A stretch of DNA of 64,000 nt, from assembly GCA_002356455.1 (NCBI GenBank), contig AP017968.1, positions 1,612,001 through 1,676,000 of the forward strand, in the 5' to 3' direction. The notes beneath the pieces are model-generated. The model was not told the origin of the DNA, did not search any database, and saw nothing but the letters and a program-made list of their open reading frames with translations. The number at the start of each line of letters is the position of its first letter. The stretch's first letter is position 1. The stretch is from Fusobacterium varium (GTDB taxonomy: Bacteria > Fusobacteriota > Fusobacteriia > Fusobacteriales > Fusobacteriaceae). The translations under genes and the position numbers were made by a program. Of this stretch, positions 1 through 12,366 are shown in pieces.

Positions 1-909
1 AAAATAAAACCAACATTTTTTGAAGTTACAACTGCTATGATGTTCAAATATTTTCAGGACAAAGAAGTGGATTATGTAGTGCTTGAAACTGGTATGGGTG
101 GCAGATTTGATGCTACTAATATAACTAAAGCAGATTTATGTATAATAACTAATGTTACTTTGGATCATACTGAATATTTAGGAGATACTATTTATAAAAT
201 AGCCAGAGAAAAAGCAGGAATAATAAAAGAGTGTCCTAAAGTAATAGTAGCAGATAATAATGATGAATTTTTGAAAGCTATAAATGAAGAAAGAGCAAAA
301 GTAGTTAATGTTTTAGAAAAATATAAATCTGCTGAAGAAAGACTTGATTTTGAAAGATTTATAACAGAAATAAAAATAGATGGAGAGATTTTTGAGTTTT
401 CTCTGTTTGGAGATTATCAATTTAAAAATTTTCTTTGTGCTTATGAAGCAGCATTAGAGTTAGGAGTATTGAAAGAGATAATAAAGAAAGCAAGTAAGAA
501 AGTAATATGGCAATGCAGATTTGAAAGATACAGTACTAATCCTCTTGTAGTATTGGATGGAGCTCATAATCCAGATGGAATGATAGAGCTAAAAAAAGTA
601 ATAGAAAAAGGTTATAAACCAGAAGAGGTAGTAGCTATTGTATCTATATTAAAAGATAAGGATACAAAGAGTATGCTGAAGATTTTAAAAAGTGTTTCAT
701 CAACTTTAATATTGACATCTCTTGCCGAAAATCCAAGAGGAGTTTCTGGAGAGGAAATATACAAACAACTTTCAGATACAGAAGGATGCACTATAGAAAA
801 TGATTTGATAAAAGCTTATAAAAAGGCTTTATCTTTGAATAAAAAAATAATTCTTATATGTGGATCTTTTTATCTTTTAAGTAAATTTAAAGAGGAAATA
901 AATGGGTAG
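1..909 (+). CDS. folC: Folylpolyglutamate synthase / dihydrofolate synthase, C-terminal part (cut by window edge)
   Basis: Adds glutamate to folates (and to dihydropteroate in bifunctional forms) in the cytoplasm. The reading frame is open to base 1, and the first residues (KPTFFEVTTAMMF) match the family segment ahead of the ATP/Mg site, so the ATG at 37 is internal and the true start is upstream. Family motifs include ETGMGGRFDATN, ITNVTLDHTEYLG with an EKAGIIK block, and the C-terminal ligase-domain VLDGAHNPDG. The stop overlaps the next gene by 8 bp, so the two are co-transcribed and probably coupled. The N-terminal P-loop lies outside the window. The family call is firm; whether the enzyme has one or both activities cannot be judged. 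Confidence 0.95.
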   Translation, partial: KIKPTFFEVTTAMMFKYFQDKEVDYVVLETGMGGRFDATNITKADLCIITNVTLDHTEYLGDTIYKIAREKAGIIKECPKVIVADNNDEFLKAINEERAKVVNVLEKYKSAEERLDFERFITEIKIDGEIFEFSLFGDYQFKNFLCAYEAALELGVLKEIIKKASKKVIWQCRFERYSTNPLVVLDGAHNPDGMIELKKVIEKGYKPEEVVAIVSILKDKDTKSMLKILKSVSSTLILTSLAENPRGVSGEEIYKQLSDTEGCTIENDLIKAYKKALSLNKKIILICGSFYLLSKFKEEING

Positions 910-1183
910 AAAAGTAAATACTTTAGGAATATTAATAAAAATTTCAATTTTGGGAGTTTTTATATTTTATGAGTATAAGATGTATGAAGAATATAAGAGA
1001 AGTAAGAAAAATCTTGAATATGGACAAAAGATTATCAATAAAGAAGTGAGAGATTCTTTTTTACTGCGAAAAGAAAATTTTTATCTAGATAAGGATTATC
1101 AGCAAAATTTTGATAAGTTAAAAAAAACTGTGCCTGAAAATGAAATATCAGAAGAATTTCAAGGAGGAATAGTATTTGAATAG
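902..1183 (+). CDS. Small single-pass membrane protein of unknown function
   Basis: A 93-residue protein with one hydrophobic helix near the N terminus (about residues 8-24) followed by a charged, Lys/Glu-rich tail likely to be helical. I do not recognise the family. It overlaps folC by 8 bp and hprK by 8 bp, with an AAGGAGG ribosome site for hprK inside its 3' end, so it is translated as part of a tight folC-orf-hprK-nrnA operon. The layout resembles a small bitopic envelope or division protein, but no FtsL/DivIC signature is visible, so no function is assigned. Confidence 0.75.
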   Translation: MGRKVNTLGILIKISILGVFIFYEYKMYEEYKRSKKNLEYGQKIINKEVRDSFLLRKENFYLDKDYQQNFDKLKKTVPENEISEEFQGGIVFE

Positions 1184-3122
1184 AGTTAGAAAGTATAAAG
1201 AAAATATTATAGTAAGAGATATAATGGAACATTTTAATATGGATTTGATAAATGAAGGAAATCTTGATTTTGAAATAAATACTCCAAGCCTATATCAGAT
1301 AGGGTATGAATTGATAGGTTTTTTTGATGAGGATGGAGATGAATTGAATAAGTATCTTCATATATTCGGAAAAAAAGAAGCTATGTTTGTAGATAAATTA
1401 TCTTCAGAAAAAAAATCTGATATGTGGAATAAATATTTTACATATAATTTTCCAGCTCTTATTATAACTGGAGAAACAAAAGTTACAAAAGAAATGGTAG
1501 AGGCTGCTAAAAAGAATAATAAAACTATATTGAAAAGCCCTATGAGAACTTCTAAAACTATAAGAGAATTAAAATTCTTTTTATCTAAAGAATTAGCTGA
1601 AGAAAAAATGATTAATGGTTATATGCTCCTTGAAATACTTGGAGTAGGAGTAATGCTTACTGGATATGAAGATGCAAAACTTGGAGTAACTATAGAACTT
1701 TTAGAAAGAGGGCATAAACTCATAACTGATAATAATCTTATTATAAAAAGAGTGGCTGAGAATGATTTAGAAGGGTATAATCGTTTTGATAAGACTATAA
1801 TGGACAGTCATTTTTTTATAGTAAATAATAGAGATGGAAGTAAAATAGATGTAACTACTCAGTTTGGAATAAAAGCAACAAGAAAAATGAAAAGAATAGA
1901 TATGCTTGTAGTGCTTGAAGAATGGGATGAAAAAAAGTTTTATGACAGACTTGGTTTAGATGAAGTACATGAAGAATTTTTAGGAGAAAAAATTCCGAAA
2001 GTAACAGTACCTGTAAGAAAAGGAAGAAATCTTGCAATAATTTTAGAAACAGCAGCTTTAAATTATAGATTAAAAATGATGGGAGTAAATTCAGCTGAAT
2101 ATTTTATGGAAGAATCCAAAAAAATAATAGCAGCAAATAGAGTAAAACAAGGAGATAGTGATATGAATAATGATAAACTGCTTCCAGTTAGAAAATTAAA
2201 AAATGAATTTAACTTAAAAGTTTTACATGGAGAAGAAAAATTAGATAATACATATGTAAAAACAACAGGAATCCATCGGCCATCTTTAGCATTATCAGGA
2301 TATGTTGATATGTATGAAGATGAAGGATATACTGGAGTTCAGCTTTTTTCAAAAGTAGAATTTAAATATTTGGAAAGTTTATCTGAAGAAAAAAGAATAG
2401 AAAATCTAAAAAGATATCTGGAATTTCATTTTCCTATAATAGTTCTTACATCTGATGCTGAAATGCCTCAATACTTTTTTGAACTGGTAAAAGAAAAAGA
2501 TCTCATATTATGCAGAAGTCCATATAAAAAATCTTCTCAGTTGATAGCGAATTTTAATGGTTTTTTAGAAACATATTTTACCCCTAATTTGTCACTTCAT
2601 GGTGTATTTTTAGAATTATATGGATTTGGAGTGCTTCTTGTAGGAAAAAGTGGAATAGGGAAAAGTGAAACTGCACTTGAACTTATTCATAGAGGTCATA
2701 GACTAATAGCTGATGATATGGTAAAATTTGTAAAAGATGTAAGTGGCGATATAATAGGTAAGGCAGCTAAACTTCCATACTTCATGGAGATAAGAGGATT
2801 AGGGATAATAGATATAAAGACTTTATATGGATTAGGTGCTGTAAGAATAAATAAAAAATTAGATATTATAATAGAATTAAAAGAACAGGAAAGAGATAAC
2901 TATCTCACATCTGTAGATTATCAAAGTACTTCATCAGAGATATTAGGAAACAAAATACCTAAAGTAATACTATATATTTCCTCTGGAAGAAATGCAGCTG
3001 CAATGGTAGAGATAGCTGTTATGAATCTTATGGCAATAATGCTTGGTCATGATCCAGAAAAACTTTATGAAGAAGGATTAAAAAGAATGACTGAAGAAGA
3101 AAGAAAAATTTTAGAGGCTTAA
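1176..3122 (+). CDS. hprK: Double-length HPr kinase/phosphorylase: degenerate N-terminal copy fused to a catalytic C-terminal copy
   Basis: HprK phosphorylates and dephosphorylates the PTS carrier HPr on serine to control carbon use. The usual length is about 310 residues; this protein has 648 and contains the fold twice. The C-terminal copy (about 346-648) keeps His475 (LSLHG), the P-loop GKSGIGKSE near 490-498, IADD at 511-514 and the signature MEIRGLGIID. The N-terminal copy (about 30-320) aligns along its length, but its P-loop is TGYEDAKLG and the acidic pair is TDNN, so it should not bind ATP normally. It retains PVRKGRNLAII near 279-289, which is altered in the active half (YISSGRNAAAM). 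It starts with TTG at 1176 behind AAGGAGG (1161-1167). Confidence 0.9.
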   Translation: MNRVRKYKENIIVRDIMEHFNMDLINEGNLDFEINTPSLYQIGYELIGFFDEDGDELNKYLHIFGKKEAMFVDKLSSEKKSDMWNKYFTYNFPALIITGETKVTKEMVEAAKKNNKTILKSPMRTSKTIRELKFFLSKELAEEKMINGYMLLEILGVGVMLTGYEDAKLGVTIELLERGHKLITDNNLIIKRVAENDLEGYNRFDKTIMDSHFFIVNNRDGSKIDVTTQFGIKATRKMKRIDMLVVLEEWDEKKFYDRLGLDEVHEEFLGEKIPKVTVPVRKGRNLAIILETAALNYRLKMMGVNSAEYFMEESKKIIAANRVKQGDSDMNNDKLLPVRKLKNEFNLKVLHGEEKLDNTYVKTTGIHRPSLALSGYVDMYEDEGYTGVQLFSKVEFKYLESLSEEKRIENLKRYLEFHFPIIVLTSDAEMPQYFFELVKEKDLILCRSPYKKSSQLIANFNGFLETYFTPNLSLHGVFLELYGFGVLLVGKSGIGKSETALELIHRGHRLIADDMVKFVKDVSGDIIGKAAKLPYFMEIRGLGIIDIKTLYGLGAVRINKKLDIIIELKEQERDNYLTSVDYQSTSSEILGNKIPKVILYISSGRNAAAMVEIAVMNLMAIMLGHDPEKLYEEGLKRMTEEERKILEA

Positions 3123-3135
3123 TCAGGAGGGAAAT

Positions 3136-4086
3136 TTGGATAATTTTTTAGATATAAAAAATAAAATAGCAAAGAGTAAAAAAATATTTATAACTGCTCA
3201 TGTAAATCCTGATGGGGATGCAATAGGTGCTGGATTAGCTTTATTATCTGGTATTGAAAAATTTAATGATAATTGTGAAGTAAGATTTGTTCTTCAGGAT
3301 AAAACCCCTGACAGAGTAAAGTTTTTAGAACTAGAAAAAAGAGCAGAAACATATGATGAAAATAAAAAATATGATATGGATCTTGCCATATGTGTTGATA
3401 GTGCTGCTTTAGGTAGAATTGGGGATATTGAAAAAGTCATAAAAAATGTATTTACAATAAATATTGATCATCATATCAGTAACCCAAGATATGGAGATAT
3501 CAATTATGTAGAAAATGTTTCTTCTACAAGTGAAATAATATATAAATTTTTAAAATTTTTAAATGTGGAAATAGATATAAATATAGGAGAGGCTCTTTAC
3601 ACTGGACTTGTAAATGATACAGGAAATTTTAAGCATGATAATGTAACAGAGGAAACATTTAAGATGGCAGGATATTTGGTCAAGTTAGGGGTTAATAATT
3701 CTAAAATAGTCAGAGAATTTTTAAATACTAAAAGTATGGCTGCAATAAAATTTTTAGGTCAAGCTATGTATGAAATGAAATTTGATGAAGAAAAGAAACT
3801 GGCTTATTTTTACCTTTCTAATGAAGATTTTATGAAAAATGGCGGAAGAAAAGAAGATACAGAAGAAATAGTAGAAAACCTAGTATCATATGAAAAGGCG
3901 GAAGTATCTTTGTTTTTACGAGAAGATAAAATAGGAGTTATTAAAGGAAGTATGAGAAGTAAGCATGATATAGATGTGAATACCATAGCAGGAATATTTG
4001 GTGGTGGCGGGCATCTCAAAGCTTCTGGTTTTACGAGTGAACTTTCAGCTGAAGAAATTGTTAGAATGATTTTGGAAAAACTATAA
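3136..4086 (+). CDS. nrnA: DHH/DHHA1 phosphoesterase, NrnA-like oligoribonuclease / pAp phosphatase
   Basis: Predicted cytoplasmic enzyme that degrades very short RNAs (nanoRNA) and removes the 3' phosphate of pAp. DHH-domain motifs appear in order: HVNPDGDAIG near residue 20, the VDSAALGRIGD block, NIDHHISN near 110 and a DTGNFKH block near 155. The C-terminal DHHA1 motif is GGGGHLKASGF. At 316 residues the length is normal. It starts with TTG at 3136 behind AGGAGGG (3125-3131), 14 bp after hprK. The RecJ/cyclic-dinucleotide phosphodiesterase branches share the fold, but no extra GdpP-type sensor or membrane domains are present, which favours NrnA. Confidence 0.88.
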   Translation: MDNFLDIKNKIAKSKKIFITAHVNPDGDAIGAGLALLSGIEKFNDNCEVRFVLQDKTPDRVKFLELEKRAETYDENKKYDMDLAICVDSAALGRIGDIEKVIKNVFTINIDHHISNPRYGDINYVENVSSTSEIIYKFLKFLNVEIDINIGEALYTGLVNDTGNFKHDNVTEETFKMAGYLVKLGVNNSKIVREFLNTKSMAAIKFLGQAMYEMKFDEEKKLAYFYLSNEDFMKNGGRKEDTEEIVENLVSYEKAEVSLFLREDKIGVIKGSMRSKHDIDVNTIAGIFGGGGHLKASGFTSELSAEEIVRMILEKL

Positions 4087-4098
4087 GGAGTGTGAAAA

Positions 4099-5016
4099 AT
4101 GAAATCAAGAAATATTATAGGAATGATTTTTGTATCCCTTCTTCTTTTATCTTGTGGAAAAACAGGAGTAGAAAGCAATATAAAAAAAGATGATAAAGTA
4201 GTTAGTTTGAGAGAATACAGCACTTTAAAAGAAAATACCCTTCCTAAAAGAAGAGTGGTTATAGGGAAAGTAAAAAATTATTCAAGATTTGGAACACAGA
4301 GAACAGACATAACAACAAAAGATATTCTTGCTTCTGAATTCTCAAATTCTGGAAGATTTAATGTGTTAGAAAGAAGTGACTTAGATTCTGTTATGGAAGA
4401 ATTAGCATTTTCTAATACTTTAGGAGAAAAATCACTATTATCTAAACAAAAGTTCCTTGATACAGATTTTATAGTAATAGGAAGTGTAACAAAGTACGCA
4501 TTAAATACTACAGGAAATAAATCTTTATTTTCAAAGAGTAAGGAACAAAAGGCAGAAGTTGTTATAGAGTTAAAGGTAATAGATGTAACTAATGGAAAAG
4601 TTTGGATTGAAACTGGAGAAGGAAGTTCTAGTGTTACTTTCGGAACTGTACTTGGAGCTGGAACTTATGGCTCATATACTTCATTGGAAGAAGAAGCATT
4701 TAGAGCAGCAGTAATACAAGGAGTAGAAAAAATAGTAAAAAAATTAGACTCAATGCCTTGGAGTGCAAGTATTGTTAAAAAATCTGGAAATAATATAATA
4801 ATTAATTCAGGGGCTAATAGTAATTTAAAAATAGGAACTGAAATGGAAGTTTATAAAATAGGTGCTCCAATAGAATATAGAGGAGAAATTTTAGGATATG
4901 AAGAAGAAAGAGTAGGAAGCGCAGTTGTAACAAATTATATTGGTGAAGAAGCTGCTTCTTTAAGATATGAAGGAAAAAATTTTAATGTTCCTGGCATTGT
5001 AAAAATAAAAAAATAA
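4099..5016 (+). CDS. CsgG/HfaB-family outer-membrane lipoprotein
   Basis: A 305-residue lipoprotein with a signal peptide ending in a clear lipobox (LLLLSC, Cys at about residue 19). The body contains VVIGKVKNYSRFGTQ, the SGRFNVLERSDLD block and FIVIGSVTKY, which are characteristic of the CsgG / curli-production-assembly fold (nucleotide-like alpha/beta domain plus beta-hairpins). CsgG proteins form export pores in the outer membrane. No curli (csgA/B/E/F) genes are nearby, so its cargo is unknown, and a periplasmic-sensor role as in LpoB/YcfM-like relatives is possible. It follows nrnA by 12 bp with an AAGGAG ribosome site and is probably the operon's last gene before a separate sepF promoter. 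Confidence 0.8.
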   Translation: MKSRNIIGMIFVSLLLLSCGKTGVESNIKKDDKVVSLREYSTLKENTLPKRRVVIGKVKNYSRFGTQRTDITTKDILASEFSNSGRFNVLERSDLDSVMEELAFSNTLGEKSLLSKQKFLDTDFIVIGSVTKYALNTTGNKSLFSKSKEQKAEVVIELKVIDVTNGKVWIETGEGSSSVTFGTVLGAGTYGSYTSLEEEAFRAAVIQGVEKIVKKLDSMPWSASIVKKSGNNIIINSGANSNLKIGTEMEVYKIGAPIEYRGEILGYEEERVGSAVVTNYIGEEAASLRYEGKNFNVPGIVKIKK

Positions 5017-5021
5017 ATAGG

Positions 5022-5050
5022 TTGAAAAAATATAAATAAAATAGTATCCT
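5022..5050 (+). promoter_or_regulatory. Candidate promoter for sepF
   Basis: TTGAAA at 5022-5027 and TATCCT at 5045-5050 with a 17-bp spacer, 40 bp ahead of the sepF start. Seen by eye only; the -10 is imperfect. Confidence 0.45.
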
Positions 5051-5089
5051 TAAATATATAAGTACTAAATGATTAAGAGGAGATAAGAT

Positions 5090-5407
5090 ATGGATATGGA
5101 TGTCAATATAGTTTTTGTTAAACCAACTAGATTTGAAGATTGCATGAAATGTATAGAACATATAAAGAAAGATAGAATAGTCCACATAAATCTTTATGAC
5201 TTAGATGCAAGCGATTCGCAAAGAATATTAGATTATATCAGTGGAGCTGTATATATTCAAGAGGGACAAATAGTAAATCCAGGAGAGAAAGTATTCTGTA
5301 CTATTCCTAAAAATAAAAAATTTGTATTTGAATATAAAGATAGAAATAGTGTTATGGATTCAAGATATGATGAAGAAGAGGAAATAATTCCATCATATAA
5401 AAAATAA
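5090..5407 (+). CDS. sepF: SepF-like cell division protein
   Basis: A 105-residue cytoplasmic protein. The core FVKPTRFEDCMKCIEHIKKDRIVHINLYDLD and SQRILDYISGAVYIQEGQI carry the SepF fold (FtsZ-binding alpha/beta domain, with the conserved SGA turn). SepF proteins bundle FtsZ filaments and link them to the membrane. The usual amphipathic N-terminal membrane helix is absent: the protein begins almost directly with the core domain. Membrane tethering must therefore differ or come from a partner. The acidic C-terminal tail is unremarkable. The ribosome site is AGAGGAGA upstream of the ATG at 5090, and a terminator follows. Confidence 0.82.
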   Translation: MDMDVNIVFVKPTRFEDCMKCIEHIKKDRIVHINLYDLDASDSQRILDYISGAVYIQEGQIVNPGEKVFCTIPKNKKFVFEYKDRNSVMDSRYDEEEEIIPSYKK

Positions 5408-5428
5408 TTTATTGAAAAATAAAAAATG

Positions 5429-5472
5429 CTGGCTGAGAATCTTATTAAAATGGATTTGGGTCAGTTTTTTTT
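5429..5472 (+). terminator. Rho-independent terminator after sepF
   Basis: Imperfect stem (5429-5441 with 5453-5464, including G-U pairs) followed by eight T residues. It separates sepF from the rRNA promoter region. Confidence 0.6.
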
Positions 5473-5546
5473 ATTTCAAGGAATTCAATGAAATCAATAG
5501 CTCATTAATATAAAAATAAAATACTTTGAAAAATGTAAAAAAATTG

Positions 5547-5578
5547 TTGACGGAAAGTATTAATTATGGTATTATAAT
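5547..5578 (+). promoter_or_regulatory. rRNA operon promoter
   Basis: TTGACG at 5547-5552 and TATTAT at 5570-5575 with a 17-bp spacer; an overlapping TATAAT lies at 5573-5578. It is about 135 bp ahead of mature 16S, leaving a purine-rich leader (5585-5713) with no gene. No other feature is seen between 5473 and 5713. Confidence 0.65.
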
Positions 5579-5713
5579 CCTTGTCCACGAGAAAAGGGAG
5601 CAGAAAAGAAAAGCAATAAAAAAGGACATTAACAACAGAATAGAGAGAGATGAAAAAATCAACAAACAATAAATAGGTGTAAACAATCAGTTAAAAAAAC
5701 TGAGTAAATAGAT

Positions 5714-7221
<1,508 letters not shown>

Positions 7222-7314
7222 CTAAGGAGATCATTTCTCTTTCTCTATTCTATTGATGGTGTTCTTGTGATAACGGCAGTTATTATTTGAAAATAGAACA
7301 GTATCTTTATGAAT

Positions 7315-7391
7315 GCGTTTGTAGCTCAGCTGGTTAGAGCACACGCCTGATAAGCGTGAGGTCGGTGGTTCGAGTCCACTCAAACGCACCA
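7315..7391 (+). tRNA. tRNA-Ile (GAT anticodon)
   Basis: A 77-nt cloverleaf in the 16S-23S spacer. The acceptor stem GCGTTTG pairs with CAAACGC, the anticodon loop carries GAT between CGCCT/AGCGT-type arms, the T-loop is GTTCGAGTC, and CCA is encoded. Confidence 0.96.
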
Positions 7392-7399
7392 TATGGTAT

Positions 7400-7475
7400 G
7401 GGGATATAGCTCAGTTGGGAGAGCGACGCACTTGCACTGCGTAGGTCAGCGGTTCGATCCCGCTTATCTCCACCA
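7400..7475 (+). tRNA. tRNA-Ala (TGC anticodon)
   Basis: A 76-nt cloverleaf, 8 bp after tRNA-Ile. The acceptor stem GGGGATA pairs with TATCTCC (one G-U), the anticodon is TGC in loop CTTGCAC, and CCA is encoded. The Ile-Ala spacer pair is typical of bacterial rRNA operons. Confidence 0.96.
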
Positions 7476-7591
7476 AATTTTTTTTCGATTTTTTTATGGA
7501 CATTGGAAACTATATAGTAGATAAATACAATTTTAACTCTTGTTTATATAAACAGAGTTAGCTGTCAATCAAATTAAACAAAAACAAAATA

Positions 7592-10502
<2,911 letters not shown>

Positions 10503-10572
10503 AAGATTGAAAAGCGCGAAAGCGTATGCTACTATATAGTTTCAAGTGTCTATTAGAAATGATAAACACACA

Positions 10573-10690
10573 GCTTGGTAAGAATAGCTGCGGGGGTACA
10601 CCTGGTCCCATTCCGAACCCAGAAGTTAAGCCCGTAAACGCTGAAAGTACTTGGAGGGAAGCCTCCTGGGAGGATAGGAACTTGCCAAGC
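10573..10690 (+). rRNA. rrf: 5S ribosomal RNA
   Basis: About 118 nt. The ends GCTTGGTA and TGCCAAGC pair as helix I, with the family core CCATTCCGAACCCAGAAGTTAAG. The operon also lies 4 kb ahead of rnmV, which encodes the enzyme that matures 5S in Firmicutes-type systems. Confidence 0.95.
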
Positions 10691-10699
10691 TTTTTTTAT
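10681..10699 (+). terminator. rRNA operon terminator
   Basis: The closing strand of 5S helix I runs directly into seven T residues (10691-10697), with more T-rich sequence after it. No separate strong hairpin is evident, so 5S helix I may itself act as the terminator stem. Confidence 0.45.
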
Positions 10700-10766
10700 A
10701 ATATTTTTTTAGAACTCTCCATTTGGGGAATATTTTTTTATTTTTTGAAGTTTACGTGGAGGACAA

Positions 10767-11987
10767 ATGGCTAATATAAATACAGATGACAAAAATATTT
10801 ATCATAAAATAAATGTTCTCAAAAAAGGGCAAAAAGAAAAAGAGGAGAGAAAAAGAAAAAAAAGACGAAATATAACTATGATTGGATGTATTCTTATTCT
10901 GATTATACTGAGTGTTTTAAATATGCTGAGTGCAAGTTTTTACACTATCTATACAAGAGGTATAGGGATTTTTACTAATTATCTTATATATATGTTTATC
11001 AGTTTTATTGCTTTAATAGTTACTGGAAGTATAAATTATAAGCAATATAATAAAAATGGTTTTAATTTATTTCTTTTGATAATGACAATAGTTTTATTTA
11101 CATTTATATTAATAGGAGCACGAATGTTTCCTAGAATAGTTCCTAGAATAAATGGAGCTATTGGCTGGATACGTTTATTTGGTTTTAGTCTGCAGCCAGC
11201 AGAATTATTAAAACTGCCTTTTATAATACTCATTGCTCATATCTTAGAAAGATGTGAAAGAGATGGAGCTAAAAATCTTTCAGTGATTTTTTCTGTTATG
11301 CCTATAATGATTTTATTTGGATTTTTTATAATGTTTCAAGACGATTTAGGAACAATGATACATTACATTGCCATCTTGTTATTTATGCTTTTTATGTCGA
11401 GAATAGATACTAAATGGATAGTTTCAGTAATAACTGCAGGTATAGTTGGAATAGCTGGTATATGCTTTTATGTACATCATTTAGGAGATGTTTCAGATAA
11501 GGGATATAAAATGAAAAGAATAGGGAGTTTTTTAAATGGTCTTATTAATAATGAATATGATAATGCTATTGGATATCAAGTGGGACAGTCTCTTCTTGCT
11601 TTTGGAAGCGGAGGTATTTTAGGAAAAGGATATGCAAATGGCGTACAAAAATATAGCTATCTCCCAGAGATTCGAACAGATTTTATCTTAGCTTCATATG
11701 GAGAAGAACTTGGATTTATTGGAATGTTTATTATAATGATATTTTTCTTTTTAATATTTAATCTTATAAAAAGAAGTGCTATGGAATGTAAAAGTTACTT
11801 TGGAAAATATTTGGCAATAGGAATAGGAGGATATCTTATAACTCAGGTATTAATAAATATTTATGTAGCACTTGGTATGCTACCAGTATTTGGAATACCT
11901 ATGCCCATATTCAGTTATGGTGGTACTTCCCTTATAACTATATTTTCAGCTTTTGGAATAATAGGAAATATAAACTCAGAAGAATAA
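10767..11987 (+). CDS. ftsW: FtsW/RodA-family peptidoglycan glycosyltransferase
   Basis: Polytopic SEDS protein that polymerises lipid II at the septum or side wall. After a very basic cytoplasmic N terminus (about residues 1-37), some ten membrane helices follow. Family motifs: NGAIGWIRLFGFSLQPAELLKL near 130, FQDDLGT near 190, the QSLLAFGSGGILGKG loop near 275, RTDFILASYGEELGF near 305 and PMPIFSYGGTSL near the end. Closeness to sepF, interrupted only by the rRNA operon, favours FtsW over RodA, but the two cannot be separated with certainty. The ATG at 10767 follows GGAGGA. Confidence 0.88.
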   Translation: MANINTDDKNIYHKINVLKKGQKEKEERKRKKRRNITMIGCILILIILSVLNMLSASFYTIYTRGIGIFTNYLIYMFISFIALIVTGSINYKQYNKNGFNLFLLIMTIVLFTFILIGARMFPRIVPRINGAIGWIRLFGFSLQPAELLKLPFIILIAHILERCERDGAKNLSVIFSVMPIMILFGFFIMFQDDLGTMIHYIAILLFMLFMSRIDTKWIVSVITAGIVGIAGICFYVHHLGDVSDKGYKMKRIGSFLNGLINNEYDNAIGYQVGQSLLAFGSGGILGKGYANGVQKYSYLPEIRTDFILASYGEELGFIGMFIIMIFFFLIFNLIKRSAMECKSYFGKYLAIGIGGYLITQVLINIYVALGMLPVFGIPMPIFSYGGTSLITIFSAFGIIGNINSEE

Positions 11988-12056
11988 AGAATATGAATTT
12001 TTAAGAAAAAAAATGAATAACTTGTAAAAGAGGGGCTTTAATTCCCATCTCATATA

Positions 12057-12065
12057 TGATATAAT
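12057..12065 (+). promoter_or_regulatory. Extended -10 promoter ahead of the DUF896-asnS genes
   Basis: TGATATAAT (TGn plus TATAAT) at 12057-12065, about 80 bp before the DUF896 start. No good -35 is seen, as expected for an extended -10 promoter. The same TGATATAAT word stands ahead of the genes at 53450 and 56679. Confidence 0.55.
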
Positions 12066-12147
12066 GACATTATTAATTTTTTATTGTAAAAATTAAGTAT
12101 TTTATTATTAAAGAAAAAATAAAATAGTTAATAAGGAGATAACTAAA

Positions 12148-12348
12148 ATGGAAATGAATAAAATAATAGAAAAAATAAATTATTTTACAAAACTTTCAAG
12201 AGAAAGAGAACTTACTCTCGATGAAAAAAATGAGAGAGAACTTTTCAGAAGGATGTATATGGAACAATTCAGAGCTCAGGTAAAAGGGCATTTAGATAAT
12301 ATAAAAATAGTAGATGGAGAAGTTGAAAACAGTACAAAAATAATATAA
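12148..12348 (+). CDS. DUF896 (YnzC/UPF0291) small protein
   Basis: A 66-residue cytoplasmic protein matching the DUF896 family. The N-terminal helical hairpin IIEKINYFTKLSRERELTLDEKNERE is followed by RRMYMEQFRAQVKGHLDNIKI. The family is widespread in Firmicutes and Fusobacteria; its role is poorly defined. The ribosome site AAGGAGA precedes the ATG at 12148, and asnS follows after 18 bp, so the two are probably co-transcribed. Confidence 0.88.
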   Translation: MEMNKIIEKINYFTKLSRERELTLDEKNERELFRRMYMEQFRAQVKGHLDNIKIVDGEVENSTKII

Positions 12349-12366
12349 AGTTTTACGGGGGTAAAA

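Noticed and set aside
3810-4223. 137-residue minus-strand ORF opposite nrnA and the CsgG-like gene
   Set aside because: It spans two genes on the other strand; composition is that of a reverse-frame shadow.
10526-10774. 82-residue ORF across 5S rRNA
   Set aside because: It is made of the 23S-5S spacer and 5S sequence.
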